NCBI GenBank assembly: GCA_004525355.1
Contig: SPCK01000101.1
Coordinates: 1-7,280, forward strand
DNA: 7,280 bases
Reading direction: 5' to 3'
Source: Spirochaetales bacterium
GTDB taxonomy: Bacteria > Spirochaetota > Spirochaetia > Treponematales > UBA12059
In this document: piece after piece, positions 6,597 to 7,280 of the stretch
Numbering within the stretch: the first letter of the stretch is position 1
How the letters are laid out: every line of letters begins with the position of its first letter
The notes under the pieces: model-generated
Databases searched by the model: none
What the model saw: the letters and a program-made list of their open reading frames with translations, nothing else
What the model was told of the DNA's origin: nothing
Position numbers and translations under genes: made by a program

Positions 6597-7132
6597 TTCC
6601 CGCTCCCCGGCCGATAGTCGACCTCACGAATCATGAAAGGTTCTCCGCTGGAATATACCGGAGATCCCGCCGGCAGGGTGATCGAGATGTTGACCCCTGC
6701 ATCCTGCCTGGACAGGTATTCCAGTATGGATTCCATGCCCAAACCGGTGGCTACCGCGGGTCCGGGTTGCATGGCGTTACTCATCGCAAGACGAAGTTCC
6801 GCATTCCTGGCTCCGGAAAGCGCCAGGCCCAGCGCCATGGCTCCGAGAAGCAGGGCGGCGGCGGCGGCGGCAGGCAGGGGAAGCGATAATCGCTGTCCCC
6901 ACAGAGGGCGTCGCATGGGCATTGCGCGATACAGGCGGTCCAGGACGCGGGTTCTCGCGCTGTCGTCCAAACCAACGCCTTCGTCGGCCATGGCTGCAGA
7001 AAGAGCACGATACTCGTCGACCATGGAAGCGCACTTCACGCAATCGTCGAGATGTCTTTTGATAGTCTCGCGCCATGGCGACGGCACTTCTCCGTCCAGC
7101 CAGGCAGACAGCAATTCACGATCGGGGCACAT
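6593..7132 (-). CDS. Zinc-finger (ZAS-type) anti-sigma factor, single-pass membrane protein
   Basis: 179 residues from the ATG at 7132. A GTG one codon upstream (7135) is an equally possible start; GGAGG lies nine and six bases before them. Seen: an N-terminal cytosolic domain with HLDDCVKC, the H-x3-C-x2-C zinc motif of ZAS anti-sigma factors (His 27, Cys 31, Cys 34), and LLSAWLDGE typical of their first helix. One membrane segment follows (about 85-107) and includes six Ala in a row encoded by a (GCC)6 tract. A short outer domain of about 70 residues ends the protein. Such proteins hold an ECF sigma factor at the membrane until a signal releases it. It overlaps the sigma gene by 17 bases and the next gene by GTGA, so coexpression is near certain. 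Its partner should be the adjacent sigma factor. Confidence 0.88.
   Translation of the reverse strand: MCPDRELLSAWLDGEVPSPWRETIKRHLDDCVKCASMVDEYRALSAAMADEGVGLDDSARTRVLDRLYRAMPMRRPLWGQRLSLPLPAAAAAALLLGAMALGLALSGARNAELRLAMSNAMQPGPAVATGLGMESILEYLSRQDAGVNISITLPAGSPVYSSGEPFMIREVDYRPGSGK
6854..6871. repeat. (GGC)6 trinucleotide repeat
   Basis: Six perfect GGC units (GCC on the coding strand) encode the Ala run in the membrane segment of the anti-sigma factor. Gain or loss of units would keep the frame and only change the length of the segment. Confidence 0.8.
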
Positions 7133-7280
7133 CACCAGAGTCCTCCCGCATCAAGGTAGCCAAGGCCTCGCGGGCTCGGAACACCCGAACCTTCACGTTG
7201 CCTTCCGTTATTCCAAGCACTTTGCCGATTTCCTTGTAATTGAGTCCTCCATATTCCTTGAGAACCAGGACGGTCTTGAA
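7116..7280 (-). CDS. ECF-family RNA polymerase sigma factor, C-terminal part only
   Basis: The last 54 codons of a sigma-70 family protein, reading in from the right edge; the start and region 2 are outside the window. Seen: region 4 with a helix-turn-helix, LNYKEIGKVLGITEGNVKVR, preceded by TVLVLKEYGG and followed by VFRAREAL. This is the classic ECF sigma-4 signature that recognises the -35 element. The reading frame ends at TGA 7116-7118 and overlaps the start of the anti-sigma gene by 17 bases. The partnership with the adjacent zinc anti-sigma places it in the membrane-regulated ECF class. The regulon cannot be read from this window, and the operon promoter must lie beyond 7280. Confidence 0.93.
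   Translation of the reverse strand, partial: FKTVLVLKEYGGLNYKEIGKVLGITEGNVKVRVFRAREALATLMREDSGDVPRS

Overview
The window is a stretch of bacterial chromosome with moderately high G+C. It is almost fully coding, and every gene I can support lies on the minus strand, so it reads from right to left. A spirochaete (Treponema/Spirochaetales-like) is the best guess. The basis is the unusual two-CNB-domain Crp-like regulator, the TIG/transglutaminase-like membrane protein behind an ECF sigma/anti-sigma pair, and the style of the EpmA-like enzyme. This rests on family resemblance read by eye; there is no rRNA or tRNA in the window to fix it. I see no mobile element, CRISPR array, tRNA or rRNA gene.

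Right block (7280 to 4366): an apparent four-gene operon. It starts with the C-terminal end of an ECF sigma factor (cut by the window edge), which overlaps a zinc-type anti-sigma factor with one membrane segment. Next comes a 183-residue exported protein of unknown function, then a 560-residue membrane-anchored protein with two TIG/IPT-like domains and a transglutaminase-like domain. The last three genes are joined by two GTGA start/stop overlaps. The transglutaminase-like domain has Ala where the catalytic Cys should be, and the whole protein has no cysteine. It is therefore probably a non-catalytic, structural or ligand-binding member of the fold. I infer an envelope-signalling unit: sigma factor and anti-sigma as the switch, the two downstream proteins as envelope effectors or sensors.

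Middle (4365 to 2827): a 120-base gap with a weak candidate promoter and a small palindrome leads into glyA (serine hydroxymethyltransferase), which starts at a GTG behind a strong ribosome binding site. A 126-base gap after glyA carries a near-consensus sigma-70 promoter (TTGACA, 17-base spacer, TATACT).

Left block (2826 to 1): that promoter drives a 410-residue regulator with a degenerate first CNB domain, a TPR-like helical linker, a canonical second CNB domain and a Crp-like winged helix. It is followed 37 bases later by a divergent QueG-like double-[4Fe-4S] reductase. After a 102-base gap with a second, weaker candidate promoter comes the start of an EpmA-like lysyl-tRNA-synthetase paralogue, cut off by the left edge. 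GlyA and the QueG- and EpmA-like proteins are housekeeping or translation-related. I see no pathway that links them to the sigma-factor operon.
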